From Bradyrhizobium sp. 21 (GTDB lineage: Bacteria; Pseudomonadota; Alphaproteobacteria; Rhizobiales; Xanthobacteraceae): 63,996 nt of DNA. Location: positions 1 through 63,996 of the forward strand of contig NZ_JADPJG010000026.1 in the NCBI RefSeq assembly GCF_023073335.1, written 5' to 3'. The notes beneath the pieces were generated by a model, which saw nothing but the letters and a program-made list of their open reading frames with translations, searched no databases and was not told the origin of the DNA. Below, one piece after another: positions 43,253 to 51,092 of the stretch; position 1 is the first letter of the stretch; every line of letters starts with the position of its first letter. Both the position numbers and the translations under genes were made by a program.

Positions 43253-43663
43253 ATGCAATTCGACACCAAGATCGCGGTCGTGATCCGCACCGACCTGGAA
43301 GCGTGGCAGAAGCTCAACGTCGCATCCTTCCTCTCAGGCGGCATCGCCGCCACCTTTCCCGAATGTATCGGCGAGAATTATGAGGACGGCTCGGGGACGA
43401 AATACCTGTCCCTGATTGGCCAGCCGATCCTGATCTACGGCGCCGACGGTCCCGCATTGTCGCGCGCGCTCGACCGTGCGCTGACCCGCAACGTCACCCC
43501 TGCGGTCTATACCGAAGAGATGTTCAAGACGACGCATGATGCCGCCAACCGCGAGGCGGTGAGGGCGGTCGCGCGCGCCGACCTGAAACTGGTTGGGATC
43601 GCCATGCGCGCCGAGCGCAAGGTGATCGACAAGATCGTCGACGGGTTGAAATTTCACGGTTGA
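43253..43663 (+). CDS. DUF2000 family protein
   Basis: A 136-residue protein fitting DUF2000: KIAVVIRTDLEAWQKLNVASFLSGGI, the KYLSLIGQPILIYGAD strand-loop, and ending in KLVGIAMRAERKVIDKIVDGLKF. The fold resembles peptidyl-tRNA hydrolase 2 relatives, but no catalytic role is established. It follows an intergenic repeat and its own ATG has GGGAACTAC upstream. It is convergent with the GFA gene across two hairpin repeats. Confidence 0.8.
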   Translation: MQFDTKIAVVIRTDLEAWQKLNVASFLSGGIAATFPECIGENYEDGSGTKYLSLIGQPILIYGADGPALSRALDRALTRNVTPAVYTEEMFKTTHDAANREAVRAVARADLKLVGIAMRAERKVIDKIVDGLKFHG

Positions 43664-43684
43664 ATGCAGGTGCTGTTTGTTCAA

Positions 43685-43801
43685 CCTCTCCCGCTTGCGG
43701 GAGAGGTCGGCGCGTAGCGCCGGGTGAGGGCTCTCTCCACTTGGGGATCGTCCCATTGCGGAGACACCCTCTCCCCAACCCTCTCCCGCAAGCGGGAGAG
43801 G
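43685..43801. repeat. Pair of inverted CTCTCCCGC hairpins between convergent genes
   Basis: Two perfect 22-bp palindromes, 43685-43706 and 43780-43801, each have arms CCTCTCCCGC and GCGGGAGAGG with only two loop bases (TT, then AA). They are 73 bp apart, with a shared CTCTCC core sequence between. They resemble the element at 12158-12204 and probably stop transcription from both convergent genes. Confidence 0.8.
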
Positions 43802-43824
43802 GAGCGCACCTTCCGCGCGGCTAT

Positions 43825-44238
43825 TCATCCCGGCGGCATGCCTGCGAATGTCGGCAGGTCGGGATCGAGACGATCCCAGTCATGGCCGCGTGCGGCGTAA
43901 GTCACCACCTGCGGCTTGTAGCGGGCGGGCTCGTCGAGCCCTGCGGCACGGACGGTGAAGATGTCGGGCATTGCCGCGAAGGTCAGGTAGACCGGCACGC
44001 CGCACTGGCTGCAGAAGCCGCGCGTCTTCACGTTGCCGCTGTCGCCGACCATGTCCCAGTGTTTTGCCTCGCCCGTCACCGTGACACCGGCGCGCGCGAA
44101 AGTCATGTACGAGCCGTGGCCGCCGCCGCTCTCCCGCTGGCAATCCCGGCACTGGCAGTGATTGCTGAACAACGGCTCACTGGCGATCGAATAGCGGATC
44201 GCGCCGCAGGCGCAGCCGCCGGTATAGGGCTTGGTCAT
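43825..44238 (-). CDS. GFA family protein (Glutathione-dependent formaldehyde-activating-like)
   Basis: A 137-residue zinc protein of the GFA/CENP-V group. Zinc-binding cysteines are in GGCACGAIRY, HCQCRDCQRESG and GFCSQCGVPVY, all conserved. The founding member speeds the addition of formaldehyde to glutathione, but most family members have unknown substrates. It is third in a minus-strand row with an SRPBCC protein and an ArsR regulator, 24 bp after the SRPBCC stop. Confidence 0.88.
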   Translation of the reverse strand: MTKPYTGGCACGAIRYSIASEPLFSNHCQCRDCQRESGGGHGSYMTFARAGVTVTGEAKHWDMVGDSGNVKTRGFCSQCGVPVYLTFAAMPDIFTVRAAGLDEPARYKPQVVTYAARGHDWDRLDPDLPTFAGMPPG

Positions 44239-44262
44239 CGCGATATCTCCTCAGTCCTTGCT

Positions 44263-44727
44263 TCAAGTCTCTTGGCTGCTGATTTCGTCGAGCTGTTTGA
44301 CCACCTTCTTCCAGCCGCCGCTCATGACCGTGTAGGCAGACTCGTTCCTCGGCATGACGAAGCCCGCATGGACCAGGCGGATCCGCGTGCCGGCCTCGAC
44401 CGGGGTGAGGGACCACGTCACGACAGTGTCGAGCGGCGCGCCGTAGCCGGTGTTGCGCTCGTCGCCGCCCTTCCAGGCGTAGACGAGGCGCCTGTTGGCC
44501 ACGACCTCCAGCACCCGGCAATGGATCACGCCGTCCCAGTCGCCCCCCGGCGTGGTCTGGAACGTGAAGGCCTTGCCTTCGACCGCTTCAAAGCCGGTCG
44601 GCTGCATCAGCCAGCGCGCGATCAACTGGGCGCTGGTCAGCGTCTTCCAGATCGCCTCGGGCGCGTGAGGGAAGACCTCGTCGATCACGATATCTTTTGT
44701 CTCGGCTTTCAATTCGGCTGCACTCAC
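44263..44727 (-). CDS. SRPBCC (AHSA1-type) protein
   Basis: A 154-residue protein of the AHSA1/START-like fold: IVIDEVFPHAPEAIWKTLTSAQLIARWLM, then GDWDGVIHCRVLEVVANRRLVYAWKGG and WSLTPVEAGTRIRLVHAGF. It has a hydrophobic cavity for an unidentified ligand. It starts at a GTG overlapping the ArsR stop, so the regulator and this protein are translationally coupled, the standard pairing for this ArsR subgroup. Confidence 0.88.
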   Translation of the reverse strand: MSAAELKAETKDIVIDEVFPHAPEAIWKTLTSAQLIARWLMQPTGFEAVEGKAFTFQTTPGGDWDGVIHCRVLEVVANRRLVYAWKGGDERNTGYGAPLDTVVTWSLTPVEAGTRIRLVHAGFVMPRNESAYTVMSGGWKKVVKQLDEISSQET

Positions 44728-45059
44728 GGGTCGATCTCCTTCAAGAGGTCACGCAGGTTCTGGAAGCGCTCGCGCCAGAACACGCCGTAATGGTCCATCC
44801 AGGTGACCAGTGGCTCGAGTCCTAGCGGCGCGGCGCGGTAATAGACGTTGCGGCCCTCGGCGCGCTCGGCGACGAGGCCGGCCTGCTTCAACGATTTCAG
44901 ATGCTGCGAGATCGCGCCTTGGGTGACGCCGCTGCCGCGCGTGAGCTCGGCGACGCTGATCTCCTCGCTCTCGAACACGCGCTCGAACACGGCACGGCGG
45001 GTCGGATCGGCGAGGGCGCGCATCACGGTGGTGACGGTAATTGGGGCGGCTTCGATCAT
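44724..45059 (-). CDS. ArsR family transcriptional regulator
   Basis: A 111-residue winged-helix regulator: MRALADPTRRAVFERVFESEE is the first helix region, ISVAELTRGSGVTQGAISQHLKSLKQAGLV the helix-turn-helix and GRNVYYRAAP the wing. No Cys metal ligands are seen, so it is not a classic arsenic sensor; such forms often pair with SRPBCC proteins. The ATG at 45059 is preferred to the TTG two codons upstream. Two TTAG-N6-CTAA palindromes lie just before it, a likely autoregulatory site. Confidence 0.9.
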   Translation of the reverse strand: MIEAAPITVTTVMRALADPTRRAVFERVFESEEISVAELTRGSGVTQGAISQHLKSLKQAGLVAERAEGRNVYYRAAPLGLEPLVTWMDHYGVFWRERFQNLRDLLKEIDP

Positions 45060-45070
45060 GGGCAATTCAA

Positions 45071-45102
45071 TTAGCGATTGCTAATGCATTAGTCAATGCT
45101 AA
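45071..45102. promoter_or_regulatory. Tandem ArsR-type operator
   Basis: Two copies of TTAG-N6-CTAA occur, TTAGCGATTGCTAA at 45071-45084 and TTAGTCAATGCTAA at 45089-45102, with 18 bp from start to start. They lie 12 bp upstream of the ArsR ATG on the minus strand. Position and symmetry suggest autoregulation. Confidence 0.65.
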
Positions 45103-45138
45103 TTCATGTGCTGAATGGGCCTGCATCGCTGACTTGAT

Positions 45139-45160
45139 TATGACTGACTAGTCAGTCATA
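45139..45160. promoter_or_regulatory. 22-bp perfect palindrome, TetR operator
   Basis: A perfect palindrome with core TGACTGACTAGTCAGTCA (45141-45158) ends 8 bp before the TetR start at 45169. It is an excellent candidate binding site for that regulator and would control the whole efflux operon behind it. Confidence 0.8.
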
Positions 45161-45168
45161 TATTGATA

Positions 45169-45864
45169 ATGACCGATAAGCCCACCAAAGTCGCCAGGCC
45201 GCCCGCAGCTCGCGCCCTTGCCAAGGGCGCTGCGTCCCAAACTCGCGATGAGGCACCCGCCTCGAACCGCGCCACGCGTGCGGCCGAGCGGCGTGCGGCG
45301 ATCGTGGACGCCGCGATGGAGGAGTTCATCGCGCGCGGTTTCGCCGCGACGCGGCTCGACGACATTGCGAAGCGCGCGGGCGTGGCGAAGGGCACGATCT
45401 ACCTGCACTTCAACGACAAGGAATCGATGTTCGAGGAACTGGTGCGCACGGTGATCGTGCCAGTGGTCACGCGCCTCACGACGCTGCCGCCGCCGACGGG
45501 CTCGGTGCGCGACCTTGTCGAGGCCTTTGCCAGCAACTTCCTGAAAGAGGTGATCGGCACCAGGCGCGGCGATCTCGTGCGCCTGATCGTGGCGGAGGGT
45601 CCGCGCTTTCCCTCCGTCGCCGACTTCTACTACCGCGAGGTCGTCTCGCGCGGGATGGCCGGCATGCGCGCGCTGATCGAGCTCGGCATTGCCCGCGGCG
45701 AGATCCGCGAGAAGGACCTCGCGCGCTATCCGCAGATCCTGATCGCGCCCGCGATGATCGCGGTGATCTGGCAGAGCCTGTTTGCGCGGCACGCGCCGCT
45801 CGATGCGCAGGACATGCTGCGTGTCCATCTCGATTTGATTTTTGGCGAACGGAGCACGACATGA
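45169..45864 (+). CDS. TetR family transcriptional regulator of efflux operon
   Basis: A 231-residue regulator. A basic, Ala-rich 35-residue N-terminal tail precedes the HTH domain: RRAAIVDAAMEEFIARGFAATRLDDIAKRAGVAKGTIYLHFNDKE, with recognition helix KGTIYLHF. The rest is the TetR ligand-binding domain, including a TetR_C-like WQSLFARHAPL end. A perfect palindrome lies directly upstream. Its stop overlaps the ATG of the next frame (the HlyD gene), and ABC export genes follow, so it most likely represses this efflux operon and responds to an exported compound. Confidence 0.9.
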   Translation: MTDKPTKVARPPAARALAKGAASQTRDEAPASNRATRAAERRAAIVDAAMEEFIARGFAATRLDDIAKRAGVAKGTIYLHFNDKESMFEELVRTVIVPVVTRLTTLPPPTGSVRDLVEAFASNFLKEVIGTRRGDLVRLIVAEGPRFPSVADFYYREVVSRGMAGMRALIELGIARGEIREKDLARYPQILIAPAMIAVIWQSLFARHAPLDAQDMLRVHLDLIFGERSTT

Positions 45865-45886
45865 GGTCGTCGCGAACCATCTCTCA

Positions 45887-45986
45887 CCTCATCCTGAGGA
45901 GCGCGGAACGCGCGTCTCGAAGGATGCCCGCCCGGCTGTGGCTCCTCGCCCTTCGGGACGCCGCTTCGCGGCTCCTCAGGTTGAGG
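45887..45986. repeat. Palindromic repeat at the start of the HlyD frame
   Basis: Arms CCTCATCCTGAGGAGC (45887-45902) and GCTCCTCAGGTTGAGG (45971-45986) are inverted with one mismatch around a GC-rich 68-bp centre containing further short hairpins. I recall CTCATCCTGAGGAGC elements as abundant between Bradyrhizobium genes. Here it sits between the TetR gene and the probable true start of the HlyD-type lipoprotein. Confidence 0.7.
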
Positions 45987-46001
45987 GGTCGACAGCGGTA
46001 T

Positions 46002-46808
46002 GTGCCGCCACTGGCTATTCAGTTTTCCCATCTGGCGCGACCACTTGCGATCGCGGCGCTGGTGCTCGCAACCGGACTTGCCGGGTGCAAGGAGAAGCGC
46101 GATCCCGGGTTCCAGGGTTGGGTCGAGGCCGACATGATCTATGTCAGCCCGGACGAGGCGGGCCGGGTGACGAAGCTGAACATCCGCGAGGGCGACGAGG
46201 TCAAGGTCGGCGATAACCTTTATTCCATCGACGACGATCTCCAGCTTGCTGATCTGAATCAGAACAAGGCGACGCTGGCGAATGCGCAGCAAACCTATGA
46301 TCGCGCGGCTTCGCTGAGCAAGACCGGCTCGGGCACGCAGGCCAATCTCGATTCCGCGGTGTCCTCCTTGCGCGTCGCAGAGGCACGCGTGGCGACCTCA
46401 GAGACGCGGATGGCGCGGCGCAAAGGCTTTGCGCCCGTCGCCGGCACCATCCAGCAGATCTATTTCCGCGAGGGCGAGATGGTGGCGGCGCAGCGGCCCG
46501 TTCTCTCGATCATGCCGCCCGGCAACATGAAGCTGCGCTTCTTCGTGCCGGAGACCGAGCTGCCGAAGCTTGCGATCGGCGACGAGGTGCGGGTTGCTTG
46601 CGACAATTGCGCGGCCGATCTCACCGCAAAGATCTATTTCATCGCGACTTCGGCCGAATACACCCCGCCTGTCATCTACAGTCTCGAGGAGCGCAACAAG
46701 CTCGTCTATCTGATCCAGGCGCGGCCGTCGCGCCCCGATGCCCTGAGGGTCGGACAGCCGATCGACGTCTATCTCAATCCAAAAACGCCGGTGGCGGACA
46801 AGCGATGA
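46002..46808 (+). CDS. HlyD-type membrane fusion lipoprotein
   Basis: An efflux periplasmic adaptor. From the GTG at 46002 it has 268 residues; the frame extends without stop to an ATG at 45861, but that part is the palindromic repeat translated. After the start comes a signal sequence ending in the lipobox LAGC (ALVLATGLAGCKEKRD), so the protein is anchored by lipid. Then come the lipoyl half DEAGRVTKLNIREGDEVKVGDNLYSIDD, a short helical hairpin, the second lipoyl half GFAPVAGTIQQIYFREGEMV and a beta-barrel end. It links an inner membrane ABC exporter to the outer membrane. AGGGG lies 13 bp before the GTG. Confidence 0.82.
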   Translation: MPPLAIQFSHLARPLAIAALVLATGLAGCKEKRDPGFQGWVEADMIYVSPDEAGRVTKLNIREGDEVKVGDNLYSIDDDLQLADLNQNKATLANAQQTYDRAASLSKTGSGTQANLDSAVSSLRVAEARVATSETRMARRKGFAPVAGTIQQIYFREGEMVAAQRPVLSIMPPGNMKLRFFVPETELPKLAIGDEVRVACDNCAADLTAKIYFIATSAEYTPPVIYSLEERNKLVYLIQARPSRPDALRVGQPIDVYLNPKTPVADKR

Positions 46809-47737
46809 GCGAGGGCAACAACATCGCGATCGATGTCAAGGGCTTGACGAAGTCGTTCGGCGGCCGCGAGGTCGTGCACGATCTGTCGATGCAGGTAAAG
46901 CGCGGCTCGATCTACGGCTTCCTCGGCCCGAACGGTTCGGGCAAGACGACGACCATCCGCATCCTCTGCGGCCTGCTCACGCCAGACAGCGGTGAGGGCA
47001 CCTGCCTCGGCTACGACATCCGGCGCGATGCCGACAAGATCAAGCGCCAGGTCGGCTACATGACCCAGCGCTTCAGCCTCTATCAGGATCTCTCTGTCCG
47101 CGAGAACCTCGAATTCGTCGCGCGTCTGTACGGCCTTCGCGATGCGCGCGGCGCCGCGCGCGACATGATCAAGCGGCTGGGGCTCTCGGGCCGCGAGGAG
47201 CAACTTGCGGGCGAGCTCTCCGGTGGCTGGAAGCAGCGGTTGGCGTTAGGTGCCTGCACATTGCCCAGTCCAAAACTGCTGCTGCTGGACGAGCCGACCG
47301 CCGGCGTCGATCCGAAAGCGCGGCGCGATTTCTGGAACGAGATCCATGCACTCGCCGCCGACGGTCTCACCGTGCTGGTCTCGACCCATTACATGGACGA
47401 GGCCGAGCGCTGTCACGAGATCGCGTATATCGCCTATGGCCATCTGCTGGTGCATGGCACGGTGGACGAGGTGATCGCGAAATCGGCGCTGACGACCTAC
47501 ACCGTGACGGGCGAGGACTTGAATGGGCTCACGGCCAAGCTCACCGGCAAGCCTGGCGTGGATATGGTCGCACCATTCGGCACCTCCTTGCACGTTTCCG
47601 GGCGCGACGTCGCCGCGCTCGAAGCGAGCATCGCGCCGTGGCGTGAGAAGAGCGACCTGCACTGGCACCCATCCTCACCGTCGCTCGAAGACGTATTCAT
47701 CGAATTGATGAGCCGCTCCAAGGACAATTTCCAATGA
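46805..47737 (+). CDS. ABC transporter ATP-binding protein (drug/solvent export type)
   Basis: A 310-residue ATPase. Walker A is GPNGSGKTTT, signature is ELSGGWKQRLALGAC, Walker B is LLLLDEPTAGVDP and the H-loop is VSTHYMDEAERC. A C-terminal domain of about 80 residues after the ATPase core is typical of DrrA/YhhG-type exporters. The ATG overlaps the HlyD stop (ATGA) and its own stop overlaps the permease start (ATGA), so these three genes are one coupled unit. Confidence 0.93.
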   Translation: MSEGNNIAIDVKGLTKSFGGREVVHDLSMQVKRGSIYGFLGPNGSGKTTTIRILCGLLTPDSGEGTCLGYDIRRDADKIKRQVGYMTQRFSLYQDLSVRENLEFVARLYGLRDARGAARDMIKRLGLSGREEQLAGELSGGWKQRLALGACTLPSPKLLLLDEPTAGVDPKARRDFWNEIHALAADGLTVLVSTHYMDEAERCHEIAYIAYGHLLVHGTVDEVIAKSALTTYTVTGEDLNGLTAKLTGKPGVDMVAPFGTSLHVSGRDVAALEASIAPWREKSDLHWHPSSPSLEDVFIELMSRSKDNFQ

Positions 47738-48897
47738 GCGCCGCCGATCATCCCGCGTCAACGCACGAAATCCGCGAACGCTTCGGCTTCTGGAAGCGCT
47801 CCTATGCGATGCTGATCAAGGAATTCATCCAGCTCAAGCGCGACCGCGTCTCGTTCGCGATGATCGTGATGCTGCCGGTGATGCAGCTTCTGTTGTTCGG
47901 CTACGCCATCAACACCACGCCGCACAATCTGCCGAGCGCGGTGCTGCTCCAGGAGGATTCCGATCTCGCCCGATCGATCCTGAAGGCGCTGGAGAACACC
48001 AAATATTTCCGCTTCCTCTACGAGGTGCACGACGTCGAGGATTTCGACAATCTCCTGAAATCCGGCAAGGTTCTGTTCGGCGTCGAGATTCCGCGCGGTT
48101 TCGAGCGGGCGGTGCGGCGTGGTGACAGACCGGCGCTGCTGGTCGCGGCCGACGCCACCGATCCGGTCGCGGCGAGCGCGGCGATCGGCTCGCTCGGCAT
48201 GGTCGTTCAGACCGCGCTCAAGCATGATCTCTACATCGGCGATCCCCCGGAGATGCCGTTCGAGATTCGCGCGCATGCCCGCTACAACCCCGCTGCCGCG
48301 TCAAGCCTCAACATCGTGCCCGGCCTCGTCGGCACCATCCTGACCATGACCATGCTGATCTTCACCGCGCTCTCGGTGACGCGCGAGGTCGAGCGCGGCA
48401 CGATGGAGAGCCTGCTGTCGATGCCGATCAAGCCGGTCGAGGTGATGTTCGGCAAGATCATTCCTTACGTGCTGGTCGGCTTCGTGCAGGCGTTCCTGAT
48501 CATTGGCATCGGCGTCGTCCTGTTTGGCGTGCCGATACTCGGCAATTTGTTCCTGCTGGCCATTCTGTCAACCTTGTTCATCAGTACTAATCTTGCGATC
48601 GGCTACACGATCTCGACGCTGGTGCAGAACCAGCTCCAGGCGATGCAGATGTCGATGATGTTCTTCCTGCCGAGCATTCTCTTGTCGGGCTTCATGTTTC
48701 CGTTCGCGGGCATGCCGGGCTGGGCGCAATATGTCGGCGAATGCCTGCCGCTGACGCACTATCTGCGCATCGTCCGCGCCATCATGCTGAAGGGCGCGAC
48801 CATGCAGAATTTGCGCTTCGATGCGCTGGCGTTGGCAGCCCTGATGCTGCTTGCCATGACCATCGCCGTGACGCGCTTCCGCCGCACGCTGGATTGA
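47734..48897 (+). CDS. ABC-2 type transporter permease
   Basis: A 387-residue permease with ABC-2 topology: a first helix at about 36-56 (VSFAMIVMLPVMQLLLFGYAI), a large periplasmic region of about 120 residues with DATDPVAASAAIGSL, then five helices from residue 190 with TREVERGTMESLLSMPIKPVEVMFGKIIPYVLVG, the family signature. It forms the membrane channel for the adjacent ATPase and the HlyD lipoprotein. No outer membrane TolC-like gene is nearby. The substrate is unknown. Confidence 0.92.
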   Translation: MSAADHPASTHEIRERFGFWKRSYAMLIKEFIQLKRDRVSFAMIVMLPVMQLLLFGYAINTTPHNLPSAVLLQEDSDLARSILKALENTKYFRFLYEVHDVEDFDNLLKSGKVLFGVEIPRGFERAVRRGDRPALLVAADATDPVAASAAIGSLGMVVQTALKHDLYIGDPPEMPFEIRAHARYNPAAASSLNIVPGLVGTILTMTMLIFTALSVTREVERGTMESLLSMPIKPVEVMFGKIIPYVLVGFVQAFLIIGIGVVLFGVPILGNLFLLAILSTLFISTNLAIGYTISTLVQNQLQAMQMSMMFFLPSILLSGFMFPFAGMPGWAQYVGECLPLTHYLRIVRAIMLKGATMQNLRFDALALAALMLLAMTIAVTRFRRTLD

Positions 48898-48926
48898 GGC
48901 ACAATGCCCCGGAATCGAGGGGTGGG

Positions 48927-50234
48927 ATGGTCAGCTTCGCGAGCAGGAAGGCCCGGCAGCATGCCGTGATGTCGGCGGATTTCGAGCGCGAGCTGACACG
49001 GGAAGTGCTGCGCACCGAGCTATTGCGGGTGAGGGCGTTGATCGTCACGGGATGCGTCATCGTCGTGTTCTTCACGGCAATCGAGCTGATAGATCCCCGG
49101 GTGGTCGAGCGCGTCTGGCACGGGACGTCGGGCAGGGTCCAGCTCTATGCGCTCATGGCCGGCTTCATCCTGTTCGAGGTCTGGGTCCACGCCCAGATCC
49201 GGCGAAACCTCAGGCTCGGTCGCGACGTGCCCGTCGTCAGGCGCTATATCAGCGCGCTCATCGAGACATCGGTACCGACGGTGATCCTGGTCCTCCAGAT
49301 CCGCAGCATGGGGGCAAGCCAGGCGCTGGGCTTCGTCACGCCGTTGGTTTATTTCATCTTCGTCATTCTCTCGACCCTGCGACTCGATTTCTGGCTCTCG
49401 ACCTTCACCGGATTCGTGGCCGCGGGCGAGCTCTTCGCCGTCGCGATGTATTTCAATGCCACCGACGCCGCGGGCGAACCCGAGACCTATTTTCATGCCG
49501 TTCGCAGCACCATCGTCCTGATCTGCGGCGTGCTTGCGGGCGCCGTCGGCGCGCAGCTGCGACGGCAATTTACCGCGAGCATCGCGGCCGCCACCGCGCG
49601 CGACCGGGTGACGAACCTGTTCGGCCAGCACGTCTCGCCGCAGGTGGTGGAGCAGCTGATGGCGGAAGGCACCAGCGCCGCCGGCGACCTCCGCCGCGTC
49701 GCCGTGATGTTCGTCGATTTCCGCGGCTTCACCGCCGGCGCGCAGACGCGTACCCCGCAAGAGGTAGTCGACCGGCTCGATGGGGCCTTCGCCGTGCTGG
49801 TCGACATTCTCGACCGTGAGGGCGGCATCGTGAACAAGTTTCTCGGCGACGGGTTTCTCGCGTTGTTCGGCGCGCCGCTGGAAGCCTCCGACGCCGCGCA
49901 CCGGGCGGTCGCCGCAGGGCGCGAGATGCTGACCGCGATGGACCGCATCAACGCGCAGACGAGCTGGCCGCTTCGGATCGGCATCGGCATCCATTTCGGC
50001 GAGGTGGTCGCCGGCAATATCGGCTCGCCCCGGCGCAAGGAGTATACGGTCATCGGCGACACCGTAAACTTCGCCTCGCGGCTGGAGGCGCTGAACAAGG
50101 AGTTCGGCTCGCAATTCCTGATCTCCGCTTCCGTGCGCGAGGCGCTCGGCGACGACGGGGACGATGCCGTTGCGCTCGGCGAGGTCGAGGTGCGCGGCTA
50201 TGACCGGCCGGTGGCGGTGTTTCAGCTGGGATAG
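48927..50234 (+). CDS. Membrane class III adenylate/guanylate cyclase
   Basis: A 435-residue protein. Six hydrophobic helices occupy residues about 32-215. A class III cyclase domain follows from about residue 255: VAVMFVDFRGFTAGAQTRTP has the metal-binding Asp, VNKFLGDGFLALFGAP the second Asp and the loop, and RKEYTVIGDTVNFASRLEA the transition-state Asn and Arg region. It would make cAMP. The start at 48927 follows GAGGGGTGGG; the frame upstream is a shadow of the permease gene. It lies 29 bp after the permease stop, so may share its transcript, but no functional link is evident. Confidence 0.9.
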   Translation: MVSFASRKARQHAVMSADFERELTREVLRTELLRVRALIVTGCVIVVFFTAIELIDPRVVERVWHGTSGRVQLYALMAGFILFEVWVHAQIRRNLRLGRDVPVVRRYISALIETSVPTVILVLQIRSMGASQALGFVTPLVYFIFVILSTLRLDFWLSTFTGFVAAGELFAVAMYFNATDAAGEPETYFHAVRSTIVLICGVLAGAVGAQLRRQFTASIAAATARDRVTNLFGQHVSPQVVEQLMAEGTSAAGDLRRVAVMFVDFRGFTAGAQTRTPQEVVDRLDGAFAVLVDILDREGGIVNKFLGDGFLALFGAPLEASDAAHRAVAAGREMLTAMDRINAQTSWPLRIGIGIHFGEVVAGNIGSPRRKEYTVIGDTVNFASRLEALNKEFGSQFLISASVREALGDDGDDAVALGEVEVRGYDRPVAVFQLG

Positions 50235-50277
50235 GGGCCCTCGAGGGCATCGAACAACTCTGGTATTATGGTAGTGC

Positions 50278-50317
50278 TTGACTCAGTTCTCATCTAGTCA
50301 TCTATATGACTAGATGA
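50278..50317 (+). promoter_or_regulatory. Promoter and GntR operator overlapping the start codon
   Basis: TTGACT at 50278-50283 is followed after 17 bp by TCTATA (50301-50306). Perfect 12-bp arms TCATCTAGTCAT (50290-50301) and ATGACTAGATGA (50306-50317) surround CTAT. The right arm contains the ATG of the GntR gene at 50314. If this is the promoter, the transcript would begin at or within a base or two of the ATG, and there is no ribosome site. It is a strong case for autorepression and leaderless translation. Confidence 0.65.
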
Positions 50318-51045
50318 ATTTGGCGCCCCGCGACGACCGCCTGCCACGCTACCAGCGCCTGCGCGACGACCTCGCCGGCCGGATCAACCGCAATGAATGG
50401 CGGCCGGGCGAGCCGATCCCGTCGGAGGCCGAGTTGGCTGCGCATTACGGCGTCGCCATCGGCACCGTGCGCAAGGCGATTGACCAGCTCGTCGCGGACG
50501 GCGTGCTGGAGCGCCAGCAAGGCCGCGGCACCTTCGTGCGCCGCGCGCGCTTCAACTCCTCGCTGTTCCGCTTCTTCCGCTTCCAGTCCGAAAGCGGCGA
50601 GCGCCGCGTGCCGAAGAGCCGCATCATCCGGCGCAAGAGCGTTTCGGCGACATCGGCTGTCGCATCAGCACTGCGCATTCCGGTTGGCGAGCCCGTGATC
50701 AACCTGTCGCGTTTACGCCTGATCGACGATGTGCCGCTGCTCGCCGAAGAAATCTGGCTCCAGCAGGCGCGCTTCGCGCCCATCCTTCAGATCGACACCG
50801 CCGAGTTCGGCGACCTGCTTTATCCGCTCTACGAGGAGCGCTGCGGCGAGGTCGTGGTGTCGGCCGAGGAAATTTTGACGGTCGAGACCGCCAACGAGAT
50901 GCAGGCGCGCCTGCTCAGGCTCGAGGCCCACGCACCGCTGATCGTGATCGAGCGCCTTGCGCTCGATCTGGAGCGGCGGCCGATCGAGTGGCGACGGTCG
51001 CGCGGGCCTGCCGACCGCTTCCGCTATCACGCCGAGATCCGGTGA
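50314..51045 (+). CDS. GntR family regulator (HutC/FarR subgroup)
   Basis: A 243-residue regulator. The winged helix begins at PRYQRLRDDLAGRINRNEWRPGEPIPSEAELAAHYGVAIGTVRKAIDQLVADGVLERQQGRGTFV, which is the GntR consensus. Residues about 95-243 form a UTRA effector domain (VSATSAVASALRIPVGEPVINLSRLRL, then LLAEEIWLQQARF). It controls the MFS transporter and amidohydrolase genes that follow in the same direction, 47 bp on. The start is fixed because the domain begins ten residues later and no other start lies between. Confidence 0.92.
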   Translation: MNLAPRDDRLPRYQRLRDDLAGRINRNEWRPGEPIPSEAELAAHYGVAIGTVRKAIDQLVADGVLERQQGRGTFVRRARFNSSLFRFFRFQSESGERRVPKSRIIRRKSVSATSAVASALRIPVGEPVINLSRLRLIDDVPLLAEEIWLQQARFAPILQIDTAEFGDLLYPLYEERCGEVVVSAEEILTVETANEMQARLLRLEAHAPLIVIERLALDLERRPIEWRRSRGPADRFRYHAEIR

Positions 51046-51092
51046 GCGCGACTTTCAACGATACCAGGCAACAACGAGTACAGGGGGAAACA

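Noticed and set aside
43685..43801. CRISPR-like pair of identical palindromes
   Set aside because: Only two units, each a perfect palindrome with a 73-bp interval containing related sequence, and no cas genes. They are intergenic hairpin repeats.
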